Below are positions 15,936 to 24,620 of a DNA stretch of 64,000 nucleotides, one piece after another. The notes under the pieces are model-generated. The model saw nothing but the letters and a program-made list of their open reading frames with translations, ran no database searches and was not told the origin of the DNA. The stretch covers positions 5,332,001-5,396,000 of the forward strand of contig NZ_OZ239981.1 of the NCBI RefSeq assembly GCF_965196975.1. The letters run 5' to 3'. This DNA comes from Endozoicomonas sp965196975 (GTDB lineage: Bacteria > Pseudomonadota > Gammaproteobacteria > Pseudomonadales > Endozoicomonadaceae). Every line of letters begins with the position of its first letter. Within the stretch, counting starts at the first letter, position 1. Both the position numbers and the translations under genes were made by a program.

Positions 15936-17744
15936 ATGGCTTGTAACTCTCACCGTCAGAATGTTCAGACGAATGCCCCAATTTCTGACAGTCAATCGCT
16001 TCTGGCAGAAGCTTGTCGTCCATTTCCTGCTTCAAGAAAAATTTACCTCGCCGGCAGTCGCCATAATATTCGTGTAGGCCTGCGAGAAATAACGATTGGG
16101 CAGAGGAATGGGGAGTTCAGTAAGTTGGCAACTGAATCTGCCGTTCGGGTTTATGACACATCTGGTCCTTATACTGATCCAGAATACACTCTGGATCTGC
16201 TGCAGGGGCTGCAGCCTATCCGTTCAGAATGGATACTGGGGCGTGAAGACTCAGAAGAGCAAAGTGCCCATTCTTCAAAGTACGCATTGCGACGAAAACA
16301 AGATATTCAGGTTGAGCCGTTGCGTTTTCAGTCGCCTGTTTCTGTCAGGTGTGCCCTTCCCGGAAGAAATGTAACTCAGCTCCACTATGCAAGGAAGGGA
16401 ATCATCACACCAGAGATGGAATATATAGCGATCAGGGAAAACATGGGGCGCCCAGAAGTATCGAAGATAACTCCGGACTTTGTTCGTCAGGAGGTCGCAT
16501 CAGGCCGTGCTGTTATACCCGCTAACATTAATCATCCCGAAACGGAGCCAATGATCATCGGTCGTAACTTTCTGGTAAAGGTCAATGCCAATATTGGTAA
16601 TTCTCCAGTGACGTCCACCATTGAGGAAGAGGTTGAAAAGTTGCTCTGGGCAACGCGCTGGGGTGCCGATACGGTGATGGATCTTTCTACAGGTAAGAAT
16701 ATCCATGAAACCCGGGAGTGGATTTTAAGAAACTCTCCGGTACCGATTGGTACAGTGCCTATTTATCAAACACTGGAGAAAGTAAATGGCAAGGTAGAGG
16801 ATCTTAACTGGGAGGTGATGAAAGACACATTGATTGAGCAGGCAGAGCAGGGGGTCGATTACTTTACGATTCACGCAGGAACATTGAGAGATCATGTAAA
16901 ACTAACGGCTGATCGTTTGACCGGTATTGTGTCCAGGGGAGGTGGAATACTCGGGCAGTGGTGTGAGATTCATGACCGGGAAAACTTTTTGTATGAGCAT
17001 TTCGATGAGATTTGCGAAATATGCAAAGCATACGACATTACTCTTTCATTGGGGGATGGACTTCGTCCGGGGTCTGTTGCTGACGCCAATGATGCTGCAC
17101 AGTTTGCTGAACTGAAAACGTTAGGTGAACTTACCAGGAAAGCCTGGGAGCATGATGTGCAGGTGATGATTGAAGGACCGGGTCATGTTCCGATGCACCT
17201 GATTCAGGAAAATATGGATAAACAGCTTGAGTATTGTAATGAGGCTCCTTTCTACACACTGGGTCCTCTAACAACAGATATTGCTCCTGGCTATGACCAC
17301 ATTACTTCCGGGATTGGTGCGGCGATGATCGGCTGGTTTGGCTGTGCGATGCTCTGTTATGTGACGCCAAAAGAGCATCTTGGTCTACCCAATCGTGAGG
17401 ATGTTAAGCAGGGGCTGATTGCTTACAAAATTGCTGCTCATGCGGCAGATGTCGCGAAAGGTCATCCGGGAGCCCAGCTAAGAGATGATGCACTTTCCCG
17501 TGCCCGTTTTGAGTTTCGCTGGGAGGACCAGTTTAACCTGGCCCTGGACCCGGATACTGCGAAAGCCTACCACGATGAAACCCTTCCTCAGGACAGCGCC
17601 AAAGATGCGGGCTTCTGTTCAATGTGTGGACCAAACTTCTGCCCAATGCGCATGACACATGACGTGCGTGAGTTGGAAGGACCTTCAGCCAGCCATGAAC
17701 CTTTAGCTGATCAAAAGTCTCCAGTGGTAGAAAGCACCTCCTGA
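15936..17744 (+). CDS. thiC: Phosphomethylpyrimidine synthase (radical SAM, ThiC)
   Basis: Converts aminoimidazole ribotide into HMP-P, the pyrimidine half of thiamine, by radical SAM chemistry. The 602-residue length is normal. The unusual C-terminal cluster motif CX2CX4C is complete (Cys561, Cys564, Cys569 in FCSMCGPNFCPM). Other ThiC blocks are ANINHPETEPMIIGRNF, DTVMDLSTGKNIHETREW, SLGDGLRPGS and EGPGHVPMHLIQENMDKQ. AAGGGA about 7 nt before the ATG supports the start. It stands without other thi genes next to it. The last 34 bp overlap the 3' end of the convergent hisC gene. With the Thi5-type gene 8 kb upstream, this is the second HMP-P source in the window. Confidence 0.97.
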   Translation: MACNSHRQNVQTNAPISDSQSLLAEACRPFPASRKIYLAGSRHNIRVGLREITIGQRNGEFSKLATESAVRVYDTSGPYTDPEYTLDLLQGLQPIRSEWILGREDSEEQSAHSSKYALRRKQDIQVEPLRFQSPVSVRCALPGRNVTQLHYARKGIITPEMEYIAIRENMGRPEVSKITPDFVRQEVASGRAVIPANINHPETEPMIIGRNFLVKVNANIGNSPVTSTIEEEVEKLLWATRWGADTVMDLSTGKNIHETREWILRNSPVPIGTVPIYQTLEKVNGKVEDLNWEVMKDTLIEQAEQGVDYFTIHAGTLRDHVKLTADRLTGIVSRGGGILGQWCEIHDRENFLYEHFDEICEICKAYDITLSLGDGLRPGSVADANDAAQFAELKTLGELTRKAWEHDVQVMIEGPGHVPMHLIQENMDKQLEYCNEAPFYTLGPLTTDIAPGYDHITSGIGAAMIGWFGCAMLCYVTPKEHLGLPNREDVKQGLIAYKIAAHAADVAKGHPGAQLRDDALSRARFEFRWEDQFNLALDPDTAKAYHDETLPQDSAKDAGFCSMCGPNFCPMRMTHDVRELEGPSASHEPLADQKSPVVESTS

Positions 17745-18781
17745 ATCCTGTCTATCAGCTGCCGGGTCTGGGCAATATCACCCAGTGTTATTCTCAGGCC
17801 TTTGCGCCCAGCCTGGTCAGGCTTGGGGCGAACAAGGATGCCATGGCTGCGCAGGTGCTGTTCGATGACATCAGGGTTATCCGGAAATGCCCAGATGAAA
17901 TTGGCTGCGCTGGGCCAAAAGGGGATGCCCTGTTGATCAAGGAACTGCTCAAACAACGGTTTTGATTCTTCCATGACTTCCCGGACGTACTGATGGGTAT
18001 ACTCCGGGTGGTCTAAGGCAGCACTGATGGCAACGGCTGCAAACTGGTTAACATCATAAGGGCCACGAATATTCAGCAGTGCGCTGATATTGTCAGGGTG
18101 GCTGATCACGTAGCCCAGCCGAATGGAAGGCAGGCCCCAGGTTTTAGAGAATGTGCGGGTGATCAGAATATTGGAGTATTCCATAACCACATCAGCAACA
18201 GTTGCCTGAGAATATTCAAAGTAGCATTCATCAACCAGCAGGGCGGTATCCGGTGCGGATCTGGCAATGGTCAGAATATCTTCACGACTGATTTGGGTGC
18301 CGCTGGGGTTGTTCGGGTTTGCGATGACAATCAACCGGGTTTTTGGTGTGATGGCGGCCAATACTGCGTTAACTGGGAAGCCTGTTTCACGCGTATAATC
18401 AGGTTCAATAATGTTCAGCCTTTCAATATTCGCGCACTGATGGTACATGGCGAAGGTTGGACCGGGGATGATGATTTCATCATCTTCTGTGCAGGCAGCA
18501 CGGATAATAATGTCAATCCCCTGGTCAGAGCCATTGGTGATCATTACCTGGGGTTCATTGATGCCTGCGTAGTCTGCAATTTTTCGGGACAGGTCACCAT
18601 AGGATGGATAAACCTGCAGGCGATCATCATTGATATAGTTAATGAGTGCCTGTTTAACATGTTCACTGACAGGCCGTGTTCTTTCATTGAAATCCAAAAG
18701 CAGATGGTGATGAGGGTCTCTGCCTTCAAGTGGCGGAGTGTAGGCGCTCATCCGTGTGATGTGGGACTTGAAAATACTCAT
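17711..18781 (-). CDS. hisC: Histidinol-phosphate aminotransferase
   Basis: PLP-dependent class I/II aminotransferase of 356 residues, the HisC step of histidine biosynthesis. Visible features are TNGSDQGIDIIIRAA, IVIANPNNPSGTQIS (phosphate/cofactor region), LLVDECYFEY and the PLP lysine in TRTFSKTWGLPSIRLGY. HisC-like enzymes can act on aromatic amino acids or cobalamin precursors, and there are no other his genes here, so substrate assignment rests on family similarity. It is convergent with thiC and overlaps it by 34 bp, so the two transcripts are antisense at their ends. The promoter should lie between it and birA. Confidence 0.85.
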   Translation of the reverse strand: MSIFKSHITRMSAYTPPLEGRDPHHHLLLDFNERTRPVSEHVKQALINYINDDRLQVYPSYGDLSRKIADYAGINEPQVMITNGSDQGIDIIIRAACTEDDEIIIPGPTFAMYHQCANIERLNIIEPDYTRETGFPVNAVLAAITPKTRLIVIANPNNPSGTQISREDILTIARSAPDTALLVDECYFEYSQATVADVVMEYSNILITRTFSKTWGLPSIRLGYVISHPDNISALLNIRGPYDVNQFAAVAISAALDHPEYTHQYVREVMEESKPLFEQFLDQQGIPFWPSAANFIWAFPDNPDVIEQHLRSHGILVRPKPDQAGRKGLRITLGDIAQTRQLIDRIQEVLSTTGDF

Positions 18782-18940
18782 CTGTTGTTTCCCTGATCCA
18801 TCTGTTTTTGTCAGTGTCTGGAGAAGATGCAGTATAGAGCAGAGCTCTTGGGAGAAGCTATCAGAAAGGCGCTGGGTCCGCTAAATGTTCTACCCTGATA
18901 TACTATTCAGCTTCCTGACAGGTCTGTGGAACTCCTATAA

Positions 18941-19948
18941 ATGGAAAAGGTATTAGAACTTCTGGCTGACGGCGGTTTCCACTCAGGTGAAGAGCTGGGT
19001 AGTGTGTCGGGTATCAGTCGCGCAGCAATCTGGAAAAAGCTGAAAGTGCTTGAAGAGCTTGGTCTTCAGATTGACTCAGTCAAAGGCAGGGGGTACAGGC
19101 TACACCCTGGGGTTGAGCTGCTTGATAATGAACGTATTCTCAAAGCTTTAGATCCCGCTGTCAGAGAGGCGGTTATCGTCCATACCTGTCTGAAAACCGC
19201 ATCGACCAATGATCTGGTCAGAGAGATTCCTGTTACCAGCCCCTTAATAAAAGGGGTGTGTCTGGCAGAGTACCAGACCAGCGGGCGTGGTCGCCGGGGC
19301 CGATCCTGGGATAACCCATTTGGCTCTACCATCAGTATGTCTGTACGCTGGTTTTACAGTGCGGGTATGGCATCCCTGGAGGGGCTGAGTCTGGCGGTAG
19401 GGTTGAGTGTGCTGAAAGCACTGGAGCGCTGTGGTGGCAGTGATCTCAAATTGAAGTGGCCAAATGATGTACTTTGGAAATCTCCAAACGGTTTTCAGAA
19501 GCTGAGTGGAATACTGTTGGAAGTGCACGGAGACCCCACCGGAGACTGTGAGGTGATCATCGGTATTGGTGTCAATATTGCTCTGAGCCAGAAACAGATC
19601 AATGGTATTAACCAGCCGGCCGTAGATATGCAGCGAGTCTGTGGTGCTACAGTGAGTCGTAATCAGGTAGCCAGTGAGTTGATTAACGAACTGTGTCGTA
19701 CCCTGGATAAGTTCAGCCTACAGGGCTTTAGCCATTTTAAAGAGCAGTGGGAACACTATGATGCGTTTGCCGGACATGAGGTTGTCCTGGACGCATCGGG
19801 CAAAACAGTCTCCGGAGTCGCTTCAGGTATAAATGATCATGGCGGACTGTTATTGAAGACGGGTGAAGGTATGATGACTTTCAATGGCGGTGAGGTTTCG
19901 TTAAAGGCCGCGACACTTGGAAAGAGCCAGTGTGGCAAGAGCAAATAA
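18941..19948 (+). CDS. birA: Biotin--protein ligase / biotin operon repressor BirA
   Basis: 335-residue bifunctional protein. Residues about 1-60 form a winged HTH (GEELGSVSGISRAAIWKKLK) that allows repression of biotin genes. The rest is the ligase, with the biotinyl-AMP loop GRGRRGRSW, LKLKWPNDV and the C-terminal SH3-like domain. It attaches biotin to the carboxyl carrier protein of acetyl-CoA carboxylase. It starts the conserved birA-coaX-SPOR gene string: the coaX ATG begins 2 bp after the birA stop, so translation is probably coupled. Confidence 0.96.
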   Translation: MEKVLELLADGGFHSGEELGSVSGISRAAIWKKLKVLEELGLQIDSVKGRGYRLHPGVELLDNERILKALDPAVREAVIVHTCLKTASTNDLVREIPVTSPLIKGVCLAEYQTSGRGRRGRSWDNPFGSTISMSVRWFYSAGMASLEGLSLAVGLSVLKALERCGGSDLKLKWPNDVLWKSPNGFQKLSGILLEVHGDPTGDCEVIIGIGVNIALSQKQINGINQPAVDMQRVCGATVSRNQVASELINELCRTLDKFSLQGFSHFKEQWEHYDAFAGHEVVLDASGKTVSGVASGINDHGGLLLKTGEGMMTFNGGEVSLKAATLGKSQCGKSK

Positions 19949-19949
19949 C

Positions 19950-20711
19950 ATGAGAATTCTGGAGTTGGATGCAGGCAATAGCCGATTAAAATGGCGACTT
20001 CTGAATAAAGGCCAAATCATTTCCAGTGGCTTTCTTACAAACAGCGAAGACTGGCAGTACGAGTTACCGAGGTTGTTTGATCAAATTGGGCCGGTCGATT
20101 CTGCCAGGGCATCCATTGTATCGGGTGATGAGCGTTTTACGTTGCTGAGCGCTGCTGTTAATCAGCACTTTAATGTATCCCTGTTAAGGGTCGAGGTTAA
20201 AGAGCAGTGTCGGGGAGTTCAGGTTGCTTATCCTGGTCTGGGCGTTGATCGTTGGCTGGCGATGCTTGCTGCCCACCATGTGGGCGGGGCTGAGTGTAAA
20301 GAGGCCTCCAGCAAAATGGTGGTGAGTTGTGGTACAGCCATTACCATTGACTTGCTGAGTGGCAGCGGGAATCACCTTGGAGGATATATAGTACCAGGTG
20401 TTGGCCTGATGAAGAGGATGTTGCATACCAAGACAGCACAACTTCCCATGGTAGAAGCTGAAGCGTTAACGGTTACTCCCGGAACAAGCAGTGCTGACTG
20501 CATTAATAACGGTATTCTGGCCATGGCAGTAGCAATGATTAATACACAACAGTTACAGCATAAGGCGGCTTATGGAAAAGAGTGCGTCATTTATCTCACG
20601 GGGGGGGATGCTACTTTGATTCAGCCTTATATCCAGGGTGAGTGTTATCATCATCCCGCGCTGGTGATGGATGGTTTGGGTCTTGCCTTCGAAGATGAGG
20701 GGGAAGGGTAA
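19950..20711 (+). CDS. coaX: Type III pantothenate kinase
   Basis: Phosphorylates pantothenate in the first step of coenzyme A synthesis; type III enzymes are not inhibited by CoA and need a monovalent cation. 253 residues with the ASKHA-fold motifs ELDAGNSRLKWRLL (phosphate loop), GVDRWLAMLAAHH and VSCGTAITIDLLSG. The start at 19950, directly after birA, is chosen because the protein then begins exactly at the conserved MRILELDAGN. An upstream in-frame start at 19917 would lie inside birA. The SPOR-protein gene follows 14 bp downstream. Confidence 0.95.
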   Translation: MRILELDAGNSRLKWRLLNKGQIISSGFLTNSEDWQYELPRLFDQIGPVDSARASIVSGDERFTLLSAAVNQHFNVSLLRVEVKEQCRGVQVAYPGLGVDRWLAMLAAHHVGGAECKEASSKMVVSCGTAITIDLLSGSGNHLGGYIVPGVGLMKRMLHTKTAQLPMVEAEALTVTPGTSSADCINNGILAMAVAMINTQQLQHKAAYGKECVIYLTGGDATLIQPYIQGECYHHPALVMDGLGLAFEDEGEG

Positions 20712-20725
20712 CTCCATTTTATAAG

Positions 20726-21448
20726 ATGCGTTTGACAGTAATTTTTCTTGTGTTTGCCAATATCAGTTACTTTGCCTGGGGCTCATGGCAGGAGTCCAAG
20801 GTTGGTTACTGGTTGCCTGAGAATGATGATGCTTATACAGAAGCCTCTGGTGAGCGACTGGTCCTGTTAACTGAAACTGAGGAATCTCTTCAGTCTCGTC
20901 GTGAAGATATTGCGGTGCAGCCCGCCTTGAATACATCGCTGTATTCAGGGGGGGAGGCTCAGGAATGTCTGGTCGTTGGGCCTTTTGCGAATGTGGTTAA
21001 GGTTGATGAGCTGCAGCAGCGGCTCTTTGCAGTTGGTGTCAGCAGCAAAGAGCGTGCGGATGAAAACAGTCAGCAGGAAGATTACTGGGTGCATATACCG
21101 CCACTGGCCAGCAGGGATGCAGCGATACGGCTGTTAAGAGAGCTTCAGGCCCAGAGAATTGACAGTTTTGTGATTACTCAGGGTGAGTTGGCCAATGGGA
21201 TATCGCTGGGGCTTTTTTCGCGAAGTGAGTCTGCAAAAGCGGTAAGTCGTCGTTTAATGGATGCAGGCTATGTAGTTGCGATCAAGTCTCTACCCAGGGT
21301 TCCTGAGCAGTGGTGGCTTGAGATGGATGCCGCGGTAGAAGGAAAGCTGAGTACGTCATTCTGGGATGAAGCCGCTGACCAGTTTCCTGAGCTGAAAAAG
21401 TTAAAAAAGAGTTGTAAAAGCATTGCAACGGACAAAGAGTTTCTCTAG
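20726..21448 (+). CDS. SPOR-domain-like membrane-anchored protein
   Basis: 240-residue protein with an N-terminal hydrophobic segment (LTVIFLVFANISYFAWGSW) acting as membrane anchor or signal. A SPOR-type fold lies around residues 80-190: CLVVGPFANVVKVDELQQRL, then DYWVHIPPLASRDAAIRLLR and GISLGLFSRSESAKAVSRRL. SPOR domains bind denuded septal peptidoglycan glycan strands, so the protein may localise to the division site. Its place after birA-coaX and before the tRNA cluster is conserved in pseudomonads. Specific role unknown. Confidence 0.84.
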   Translation: MRLTVIFLVFANISYFAWGSWQESKVGYWLPENDDAYTEASGERLVLLTETEESLQSRREDIAVQPALNTSLYSGGEAQECLVVGPFANVVKVDELQQRLFAVGVSSKERADENSQQEDYWVHIPPLASRDAAIRLLRELQAQRIDSFVITQGELANGISLGLFSRSESAKAVSRRLMDAGYVVAIKSLPRVPEQWWLEMDAAVEGKLSTSFWDEAADQFPELKKLKKSCKSIATDKEFL

Positions 21449-21540
21449 TATACGCCTCGCTGCTCAGGGAGGCAGTTAGCCAAGCCGGCAAGCGGAAGCG
21501 ATCGATTAAGAAGGTTGCTGAAGAGGAAAAAAAGGCTGGG

Positions 21541-21568
21541 TTGACAAAGAGAACTTCCTGAATAAAAT
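21541..21568 (+). promoter_or_regulatory. Promoter of the tRNA-Tyr-Gly-Thr cluster
   Basis: Consensus TTGACA (21541-21546), 16-nt spacer, TAAAAT (21563-21568), followed by a GC-rich AGCGCAGC discriminator typical of stringently controlled tRNA promoters. Transcription would start about 5 nt before tRNA-Tyr. Confidence 0.82.
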
Positions 21569-21580
21569 AGCGCAGCATCT

Positions 21581-21664
21581 GGTGGGGTTCCCGAGTGGCC
21601 AAAGGGATCAGACTGTAAATCTGACGCGAAAGCTTCGCTGGTTCGAATCCAGCCCCCACCACCA
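21581..21664 (+). tRNA. tRNA-Tyr (GTA)
   Basis: Class II tRNA, 84 nt with encoded CCA. Acceptor GGTGGGG pairs with CCCCACC. The anticodon loop CTGTAAA has GTA at 21615-21617. A long variable arm and the T-arm GCTGG/CCAGC are present. First gene of the cluster. Confidence 0.96.
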
Positions 21665-21784
21665 GATTTCACTTCCTCGTGTTAAGCGGTGTCAAAAAAA
21701 TGATGCTTGATGCTTGGAGACTGCTGGCTTCTCTTGTATTCTTTGGATGTCTAGAAGCTTCTGCATAAATAATACTTTGTTTGT

Positions 21785-21858
<74 letters not shown>

Positions 21859-21882
21859 GTTCATGTCTTTTTGTAAAAGAAT

Positions 21883-21958
<76 letters not shown>

Positions 21959-22030
21959 TATTTGAGAGGCAGTTGTCTCTTTTTTTTTCGGGTGCTGATT
22001 GGTTTTTTTGCGCTCGATAAGCCGCAGGGC

Positions 22031-22059
22031 TTTTCAGGTCGGTAGATGATGATTATAAT
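22031..22059 (+). promoter_or_regulatory. Promoter of tRNA-Trp-secE-nusG
   Basis: TTTTCA (22031-22036), 17-nt spacer, consensus TATAAT (22054-22059). It would start transcription about 25 nt before tRNA-Trp. A small AAGCC/GGCTT hairpin (22019-22032) just overlaps the -35 box. Confidence 0.65.
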
Positions 22060-22092
22060 TCACCGATTCTGTATCCAGAGTGATAAGGATTT

Positions 22093-22168
22093 AGGCCAGT
22101 AGTTCAATTGGTAGAGCACCGGTCTCCAAAACCGGGGGTTGGGGGTTCGATTCCCTCCTGGCCTGCCA
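22093..22168 (+). tRNA. tRNA-Trp (CCA)
   Basis: 76 nt with encoded CCA. Acceptor AGGCCAG/CTGGCCT; anticodon arm CCGGT-CTCCAAA-ACCGG giving CCA; T-loop GGTTCGATTCC. Placed directly before secE, as in other gammaproteobacteria, but here no tuf gene separates it from tRNA-Thr. Confidence 0.96.
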
Positions 22169-22257
22169 TTTCCAATGATCAAGCTCTTGGGATGCTTGTT
22201 CTCAGAGGTCTTTTTAAAGGTCTTTTAAAGAAAGCCTAGATAGAGAAAATCAAGCTG

Positions 22258-22626
22258 ATGAGTGGAAATTCTGAAATTGCGACTTCGGGTCGTCTGGATG
22301 GTCTCAAGTGGGGCCTTGTGGCGATTCTGGTCGCTGTTGGTGTTTACGGTAATTATTACTTCTCTGCTGAGTCGCTCCTTCTCAGGGTCGTTGGTCTGCT
22401 GGTGATTGCGGCGGTTGCCGGGTTTGTTGCTCTGCAGACTGTAAAGGGTGGTGCCTTCTGGACGTTGTTGAAGGATGCCAAAACCGAGATTCGCAAGGTT
22501 GTCTGGCCTACTCGTCAGGAGACGGTACAAACCACGCTCGTGGTTGTAGCTGTCGTGTTAGTGATGGGTCTTATTTTGTGGGGGCTCGATTCTCTGCTAG
22601 GCTGGATGATCAGCAGCCTGATTTGA
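22258..22626 (+). CDS. secE: Preprotein translocase subunit SecE
   Basis: Essential small subunit of the SecYEG channel in the inner membrane. The 122-residue protein is the long gammaproteobacterial form, with two N-terminal membrane spans (residues about 17-37 and 42-60) plus the conserved third span. The hallmark cytoplasmic amphipathic block is DAKTEIRKVVWPTRQETVQT. It is followed after 12 bp by nusG, the standard secE-nusG pair, preceded by tRNA-Trp. Confidence 0.96.
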   Translation: MSGNSEIATSGRLDGLKWGLVAILVAVGVYGNYYFSAESLLLRVVGLLVIAAVAGFVALQTVKGGAFWTLLKDAKTEIRKVVWPTRQETVQTTLVVVAVVLVMGLILWGLDSLLGWMISSLI

Positions 22627-22638
22627 TAGGGACAGGAC

Positions 22639-23172
22639 ATGGCGAAACGTTGGTATGTGGTTCATGCCTACTCTGGATACGAGAAGCAGGTGTTGCGCTC
22701 TCTGAATGAGCGTATCAAGCGTCTTGGTATGGAAGAGTATTTTGGCGAAATTCTGGTGCCTACCGAGGAAGTGGTAGAGATTAAGAACGGCCAGAAGCGC
22801 AAGAGTGAAAGGAAGTTCTTCCCGGGCTATGTGTTAGTCCAGATGGAGATGAACGAAGACTCGTGGCACCTGATTAAAGATACGCCGCGTGTTATGGGTT
22901 TTATTGGTGGTACGGCTGATAAGCCTGCACCGATTACCGAAAAGGAAGCTGACGCCATTCTGCGTCGTGTGCACGAAGGTGCTGAGGCTCCAAGGCCTAA
23001 AACGCTGTTTGAGCCGGGTGAGATGGTTCGTGTTATCGAGGGTCCTTTTGCTGACTTTAATGGTGTGGTGGAAGGCGTTAACTACGAGAAAAGTCGTCTC
23101 CAGGTGGCGGTAATGATCTTTGGTCGCTCAACGCCTGTAGAGCTTGAGTTTGGCCAGGTCGAAAAAGTGTAA
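22639..23172 (+). CDS. nusG: Transcription termination/antitermination factor NusG
   Basis: 177 residues, matching the usual length. The NGN domain (KRWYVVHAYSGYEKQVLRSL ... FPGYVLVQMEM) binds RNA polymerase, and the C-terminal KOW domain (FEPGEMVRVIEGPFADFNGV) contacts Rho or ribosomal protein S10. It couples transcription with translation and Rho termination. A hairpin with a short T-run follows 22 bp after the stop and separates it from the rplK operon. Confidence 0.97.
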   Translation: MAKRWYVVHAYSGYEKQVLRSLNERIKRLGMEEYFGEILVPTEEVVEIKNGQKRKSERKFFPGYVLVQMEMNEDSWHLIKDTPRVMGFIGGTADKPAPITEKEADAILRRVHEGAEAPRPKTLFEPGEMVRVIEGPFADFNGVVEGVNYEKSRLQVAVMIFGRSTPVELEFGQVEKV

Positions 23173-23194
23173 GTCGATCGGATTGCTCTCAATT

Positions 23195-23224
23195 CCCCGT
23201 TTGCCGTTCTGGTAGCGGGGTTTT
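23195..23224 (+). terminator. Terminator between nusG and rplK
   Basis: CCCCG (23195-23199) pairs with CGGGG (23216-23220), with an inner TGCC/GGTA helix, followed by TTTT. A plausible intrinsic terminator or attenuator for secE-nusG. Confidence 0.6.
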
Positions 23225-23490
23225 GTGTTTTCAGGGGTTGGAGTTTTTGGGGTTGGCTGAATGCTTTTCTCTGATTGCTTTCTTCTTCTGTGTGCTGAAA
23301 AGAGATGATTGTGTGAATTGCAATTATCTTAAGTGTTTTTGCGCTGGTGCTTTCGGGATGATTTCTGTAAACTACCGCGCTTTGTAGACGGGTAGCCGTG
23401 GATTTTGATGCTTTTCTCCTTGGGCCTCTTGGTGTAAAGAGGGCTGGGAAAGAGGGTTGGATGAGGCTGTGACCCATTTAGAGGTTAAAA
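23225..23490 (+). other. Leader/promoter region of the rplK operon
   Basis: 266 bp with no coding potential. It should contain the L11 operon promoter and the leader in which L1 represses translation. A TGTAAACT (-10-like TAAACT at 23368-23373) followed by a GC-rich stretch is the best candidate, but I find no convincing -35. Shine-Dalgarno TAGAGG lies just before rplK. Confidence 0.45.
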
Positions 23491-23925
23491 ATGGCCAAGA
23501 AAGTACAAGCTTATATTAAGCTTCAAGTGCCTGCTGGACAGGCAAACCCATCTCCACCTGTTGGTCCTGCTCTGGGTCAGCACGGTGTAAACATCATGGA
23601 ATTCTGTAAGGCGTTCAATGCAAGCACCCAGAAAATGGATGCTGGTATGCCGATTCCTGTTGTTATTACTGTATACAGTGATCGCAGTTTCACTTTTGAA
23701 ACCAAGACTCCGCCTGCCTCTGTTCTGCTGATGAAGACTCTGAAGCTGAAGAAAGGTTCTGGTCGTCCAAATACCGAGAAAGTTGGTACTGTGACTCGCG
23801 AGCAACTGCTTGAAGTTGCCAAGATCAAAGAGCCTGATCTGACTGCTGCTGACGAAGATGCGGCTGTTCGTACCATTGCTGGTTCAGCTCGTTCCATGGG
23901 TCTGATCGTGGAGGGTGTTGAGTAA
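23491..23925 (+). CDS. rplK: 50S ribosomal protein L11
   Basis: 144-residue L11, which binds the GTPase-centre region of 23S rRNA and is needed for RelA activation. N-terminal KVQAYIKLQVPAGQANPSPP and C-terminal RTIAGSARSMGLIVEG are family signatures. The stop overlaps the rplA start by one base (TAATG), indicating translational coupling. Confidence 0.98.
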   Translation: MAKKVQAYIKLQVPAGQANPSPPVGPALGQHGVNIMEFCKAFNASTQKMDAGMPIPVVITVYSDRSFTFETKTPPASVLLMKTLKLKKGSGRPNTEKVGTVTREQLLEVAKIKEPDLTAADEDAAVRTIAGSARSMGLIVEGVE

Positions 23926-24620
23926 TGGCTAAGTTGTCAAAGCGTGCAAAACTGATCGCTGAAAAGATCGACTCTACCAAGTCTTACGGCTTTGAAGAAG
24001 CTGCAGGTCTGCTGAAAGAGATCTCCAGCGTCAAGTTCAAGGAAACTATCGAAGTTTCTGTGAACCTGGGTGTAGATCCTCGTAAATCTGATCAGGTGGT
24101 TCGTGGTTCTACCGTGCTGCCTAATGGTACTGGTAAAGACGTTCGTGTAGCTGTGTTTACTCAGGGTGCTAACGCTGAAGCCGCTAAAGAAGCGGGTGCT
24201 GAAGTGGTTGGTATGGAAGATCTGGCTGAGCAGGTTAAAGCTGGTCAGATGGATTTCGACGTAGTTATCGCTTCTCCGGATGCGATGCGTGTTGTTGGTC
24301 AGCTGGGTCAGATTCTGGGTCCGCGTGGCCTGATGCCTAACCCTAAGGTTGGTACTGTAACGCCTAACGTTGCTGAAGCCGTTAAAAACGCTAAAGCTGG
24401 TCAGGTACGTTTCCGTACTGACAAGAACGGTATTATCCACGCCGGTGTTGGCAAGATTGACTTTGAAGCGGCTGCTCTGAAGCAGAACGTCGAAGCTCTG
24501 CTGGTTGATCTGAAGAAGCTGAAGCCTTCTTCCAGTAAAGGCGTTTACATGAAGAAAGTTACCCTGTCCTCTACCATGGGTCCAGGTCTGACTATCGACA
24601 TGTCCTCTCTGTCTGCGTAA
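23925..24620 (+). CDS. rplA: 50S ribosomal protein L1
   Basis: 231-residue L1, which forms the mobile L1 stalk at the ribosomal E site and autorepresses the rplKA mRNA. Typical blocks are AVFTQGANAEAAKEAGAE, GQILGPRGLMPNPKVGTVT and GVYMKKVTLSSTMGPGLTID. It is coupled to rplK by a one-base overlap. A 305-bp leader separates it from rplJ. Confidence 0.98.
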   Translation: MAKLSKRAKLIAEKIDSTKSYGFEEAAGLLKEISSVKFKETIEVSVNLGVDPRKSDQVVRGSTVLPNGTGKDVRVAVFTQGANAEAAKEAGAEVVGMEDLAEQVKAGQMDFDVVIASPDAMRVVGQLGQILGPRGLMPNPKVGTVTPNVAEAVKNAKAGQVRFRTDKNGIIHAGVGKIDFEAAALKQNVEALLVDLKKLKPSSSKGVYMKKVTLSSTMGPGLTIDMSSLSA

